Below, in pieces: positions 61,643 to 64,000 of a stretch of 64,000 bases of DNA. A program made the translations under genes and the position numbers. The stretch covers positions 62,001 through 126,000 of the forward strand of contig FQWG01000001.1 of assembly GCA_900129595.1 (NCBI GenBank), written 5' to 3'. The notes beneath the pieces are model-generated. The model worked only from the letters and a program-made list of their open reading frames with translations, was not told the origin of the DNA and did not search any database. Source of the stretch: Flavobacterium frigidimaris. GTDB taxonomy: Bacteria; Bacteroidota; Bacteroidia; Flavobacteriales; Flavobacteriaceae. Within the stretch, counting starts at the first letter, position 1. Each line of letters begins with the position of its first letter.

Positions 61643-62581
61643 ATGAAATCGAAGATTCACGAACACGGAAAAACAAATATTAAAACCGTGAGTAAACACA
61701 CTATCTCGACAGTATTTATAACAATTTTAATTTTATTGAATATGGAATCACAAGCACAAAGTTTCAAAACAATTCAAACTAAAGATTTAAAACTTCAGGT
61801 TTACAACGCATCAGAAAACAGCTTTGGTGTAGCATCGGTAATTGTATCTGGAAAAACAGACGCAGTTTTGATTGATGCGCAATTTACTTTGGCGGATGCC
61901 GAAAAAGTAGCGCAGGAGATTAAAGCAAGCGGTAAAAAATTAACCGCCATTTTTGTTTCTCACGCGGACCCTGATTACTATTTTGGATTGGAGGTATTTA
62001 AAAAATATTTCCCGGATGTAGTTGCTTATGCATCGCCTGCTTCTGTAGAAGCAATTAAGGCTACCGCACAAAAAAAATTAGACGTTTGGGGCGAACGATT
62101 AGGTAAAGCAATTACATCAAATGTTGTTTTACCGCAGGTTTTAAAAGGAAACAGCATTGAACTGGAAGGTCAGAAATTAGAAATCATTGGTTTGGAAGAA
62201 TTTCCAAATAAAACTTTTGTATGGATTCCATCTGTCAAAGCAGTTGTAGGCGGAATCAATGTTTTTGGAACTACTTTTCATCTTTGGATGGCGGATGCTC
62301 AAACTACAGAAGCCCGTAAAAACTGGATTGCCGTTTTAGATAACATCTCGGCTTTGAAACCTGAAATTATAATTCCGGCTCATGCAAATTCAAATTCTCC
62401 ATTTGATATCACTGCTGTAAATCACACCAAAAGTTACATTCAATTCTACGAAGAGGCTTTGAAAACCAGTAAAACATCAGAAGCTTTAATTACGGCTTTG
62501 AAAACAAAATATCCAACACTTACTTTTGAAACTGCCTTAATGATTGGTGCAAAAGTGAATACTGGAGAAATGAAATGGTAA
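61643..62581 (+). CDS. Exported metallo-beta-lactamase-fold hydrolase
   Basis: A 312-residue protein with a signal peptide (TVFITILILLNMESQAQS) after a longer than usual N-terminal stretch. The MBL fold shows VSHADPDYYFGLEVFKKYF (variant of HxHxDH, with Ala-Asp-Pro in place of the second His), GKTDAVLIDAQFT, VVGGINVFGTTFHLWMAD and IIPAHANSNSP. The altered HADPDYY site is found in a subgroup of MBL proteins of Bacteroidota. Substrate unknown. It overlaps the next gene by 7 bases. Confidence 0.85.
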   Translation: MKSKIHEHGKTNIKTVSKHTISTVFITILILLNMESQAQSFKTIQTKDLKLQVYNASENSFGVASVIVSGKTDAVLIDAQFTLADAEKVAQEIKASGKKLTAIFVSHADPDYYFGLEVFKKYFPDVVAYASPASVEAIKATAQKKLDVWGERLGKAITSNVVLPQVLKGNSIELEGQKLEIIGLEEFPNKTFVWIPSVKAVVGGINVFGTTFHLWMADAQTTEARKNWIAVLDNISALKPEIIIPAHANSNSPFDITAVNHTKSYIQFYEEALKTSKTSEALITALKTKYPTLTFETALMIGAKVNTGEMKW

Positions 62582-63036
62582 AATCAATCATTTACAGCCT
62601 GATAATACTCTTTGTGTTGTCAGGCTGTTCTTTAAATAAAAAGACAATGACAAATCTTGAAATAGTTAAAAGTACTTACGAAGGAAAAGCTTCGGAAGAA
62701 AATGGTCAAAATTTGGCTAAATATGTTGCCGAAGATATTTCGTGGACAGAAGCTAAAGGTTTTCCGTATGCAGGAACTTATATTGGTTTAGAAAATATAA
62801 CCAAAAATGTCTTTAGCCGATTAGGAAATGAATGGATTGATTACAAATTTACGCCTGAAGATTATGTTGCCCGCGATGATAAAGTTGTTGCATACGGAAC
62901 TTACACAGGAACTTATAAAATTACAGGCAAATCAATCACAGCAAGAGTCGCTCACATTTGGAAATTGAAAGACAGCAAAATTATCAGTTTCGAACAATTT
63001 GTAGATAGCCAAACTGTAAATGATGCTGTCAAATAA
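62575..63036 (+). CDS. NTF2-like lipoprotein
   Basis: A 153-residue lipoprotein (lipobox VLSGC) with an NTF2/SnoaL-like fold: NLEIVKSTYEGKASEENGQN, DISWTEAKGFPYAGTYIGLE, VVAYGTYTGTYKITGKS, ARVAHIWKLKDSKIISFEQF. Proteins of this fold bind small hydrophobic molecules or act as simple enzymes. It is coupled to the MBL-fold gene (7-base overlap), so they likely treat the same compound at the cell envelope. A terminator follows 30 bases after the stop. Confidence 0.85.
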   Translation: MVKSIIYSLIILFVLSGCSLNKKTMTNLEIVKSTYEGKASEENGQNLAKYVAEDISWTEAKGFPYAGTYIGLENITKNVFSRLGNEWIDYKFTPEDYVARDDKVVAYGTYTGTYKITGKSITARVAHIWKLKDSKIISFEQFVDSQTVNDAVK

Positions 63037-63065
63037 AGCCCTGTTTTTAGTTTTAAATATAGTAG

Positions 63066-63094
63066 CCGTTGATGAATGTCAACGGTTTTTTTTT
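63066..63094 (+). terminator. Intrinsic terminator after the NTF2-like gene
   Basis: Stem CCGTTGA (63066-63072) with TCAACGG (63079-63085), loop TGAATG, then a run of nine T. It ends the MBL/NTF2 operon. The following gap to 63329 is AT-rich; no gene or clear promoter is seen. Confidence 0.85.
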
Positions 63095-63329
63095 GATCTG
63101 GCTTCTATTTCAAATATTTTTAAAAAAAATCATATAATTTATTAAACGGAATTACATCTACTTTGTTATACAAATCGACGTGAACTACAGATTAGTTTAT
63201 TTTTTGTTTTCGCTCCCACACATTGGCCTTTTGTACATTCTTCATGCAGAAAACTCCCAGAGATAGTCAAAAATATAATACAATATTTACTATATTAGTA
63301 CTTTTTAATTTTAACAAACCATCATAAAT

Positions 63330-64000
63330 ATGCCCTCCACAAAATTAAAATTAGTGACAATTGTTATTCTTCTGAGTTCATTTTATGCAACCGCTCAAAA
63401 AATAATCCTCATCAATAACGCCCAGATTTTTAACGGCAAAGACCAGAAAACAATTACTGGCAATATTTTGATTGTCAATAATCTGATCAGCAAAATTTCC
63501 ACGGCACCAATCCCAACTGATAAAAGTGCAAATACAACCATTATCGATGGTAAAGGAAAATTTTTGATGCCGGGACTTATTGATGCCCATACCCATATCA
63601 TGATGGAATCCATGAGCGTCACAGAACTGATGAATAGCGATATACAATACATTACTGCCATTGCTATGAAGTCCGCGGAAAAAGACCTGATGCAGGGCTT
63701 TACCACTTTCAGGGACCTTGCCGGTCCAGCAGTCGGCCTGCAAAAAGCAATAGACAGGGGTTTGATTATAGGTCCGCGTATTTATCCCTCCGGTGCGATG
63801 ATTTCCCAAACCGGAGGCCACGGCGACTTCCTTAGTCCAAACGCTGTTCCAAAAGATATGGCGGCAAACCTTGACTTTACTGAACGTTATAATTTTGGCA
63901 TAATCGCTGATGGAGCCGATCAGGTATTGAAACGTGTACGTGAGCAGTTGCGCCTTGGTGCTACTCAAATAAAACTGGCCGCCGGCGGTGGTGTTTCTTC
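63330..64000 (+). CDS. Exported amidohydrolase, N-terminal part (runs off the right edge)
   Basis: The frame opens at the ATG at 63330 and is unbroken to the end of the window (223 residues). Signal peptide (LKLVTIVILLSSFYATAQ), then the amidohydrolase pattern: ILINNAQIFNGKDQKTITGN, IIDGKGKFLMPGLIDAHTHI (metal-binding HxH), GFTTFRDLAG, PSGAMISQTGGHGDF and LGATQIKLAAGGGVSS (with the Lys that is carbamylated in this family). It resembles imidazolonepropionase- or prolidase-like exported enzymes of Bacteroidota. The substrate cannot be told from this part. Confidence 0.85.
   Translation, partial: MPSTKLKLVTIVILLSSFYATAQKIILINNAQIFNGKDQKTITGNILIVNNLISKISTAPIPTDKSANTTIIDGKGKFLMPGLIDAHTHIMMESMSVTELMNSDIQYITAIAMKSAEKDLMQGFTTFRDLAGPAVGLQKAIDRGLIIGPRIYPSGAMISQTGGHGDFLSPNAVPKDMAANLDFTERYNFGIIADGADQVLKRVREQLRLGATQIKLAAGGGVS

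Noticed and set aside
63378..63968. Two long minus-strand frames at the right edge
   Set aside because: Both are shadows of the exported amidohydrolase gene, whose motifs read clearly on the plus strand.
1..64000. CRISPR arrays, tRNA or rRNA genes, insertion-sequence transposases, integrase
   Set aside because: Looked for regular spaced repeats, tRNA-like cloverleaf ends and transposase or recombinase motifs; none was found by eye.

Overview
The window reads as DNA of a flavobacterium-like member of the Bacteroidota. It is AT-rich, start codons have weak ribosome binding sites, and several promoters match the Bacteroidota form (TTTG, 19 bp, TAnnTTTG). The proteins belong to families typical of that phylum: the MobC/TraG-type coupling protein, PcfK/PcfJ, DUF3347, DUF6428, DUF6965, DUF6660-like, SigZ, ACR3 and TonB receptors. 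The left 26.6 kb carries conjugation-related genes at both ends (end of a coupling protein at 2-358; ssb-PcfK-PcfJ at 24-26.6 kb), so it is most likely the cargo part of an integrative conjugative element. The integrase and the tra operon lie outside the window.

Layout. (1) 0.5-6.4 kb is a defence block: a GapS4a/GapS4b-like pair, then two unrecognised genes that each carry a PD-(D/E)xK-type nuclease signature, all in one tight operon, met head-on by an HNH endonuclease gene. (2) 6.5-11.4 kb holds a DUF6965-like gene, a strong terminator and a dinB-dnaE translesion polymerase cassette. (3) 11.4-18.8 kb, on the minus strand, is a Gabija-like OLD nuclease/UvrD helicase pair joined to a small helical protein and another PD-(D/E)xK protein, with a HEPN-like gene downstream. 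(4) 19.4-23.6 kb is one gene for a 1422-residue Avs-like STAND NTPase with an Mrr-like nuclease head, flanked by two degraded copies of one leader sequence. (5) 24.0-26.6 kb is the ssb/DUF7222-like/PcfK/PcfJ module.

From 26.8 kb to the right edge the cargo is mostly metal and metalloid resistance. Copper/silver (26.8-47.0 kb): four DUF3347 proteins, a YncE-type lipoprotein, a haem-binding-domain protein, an RND pump whose permease is split in two overlapping frames, a TolC channel, two adaptors, a CopA P-type ATPase, a DUF305 protein and a multicopper oxidase fused to a CopB-like barrel. Arsenic (47.4-53.4 kb): arsR, arsN-like acetyltransferase, DUF6428, arsenate reductase-like phosphatase, ACR3 pump, metallophosphoesterase, Crp-type regulator, membrane protein, sigZ and a 57-residue Cys-rich secreted protein. 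Mercury-like (53.5-54.7 kb): ArsR-type regulator, MerTP fusion and a GDCCVxC protein. A further metal module (55.2-58.6 kb) has a DUF6660-like protein, a TonB receptor and a CDF transporter. After an ACR3 gene remnant come an alginate-export-type porin, a second Crp-type regulator, a metallo-beta-lactamase-fold hydrolase with an NTF2-like lipoprotein, and the start of an amidohydrolase gene that runs off the right edge.

Functionally, cytoplasmic metal is exported by the P-type ATPase, ACR3 and CDF proteins, and periplasmic metal by the RND-TolC system. Periplasmic chelating or oxidising proteins (DUF3347, the YxCxMHP heavy-metal-binding domain, multicopper oxidase) handle the rest. The most promising undescribed material is the four-gene block at 534-5319, the extended OLD/UvrD operon, the flanked STAND gene, the naturally or recently split RND permease, and a roughly 190-bp intergenic element present twice around the TonB-CDF-porin segment. 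All family names come from recognising sequence motifs by eye; no database search was run.
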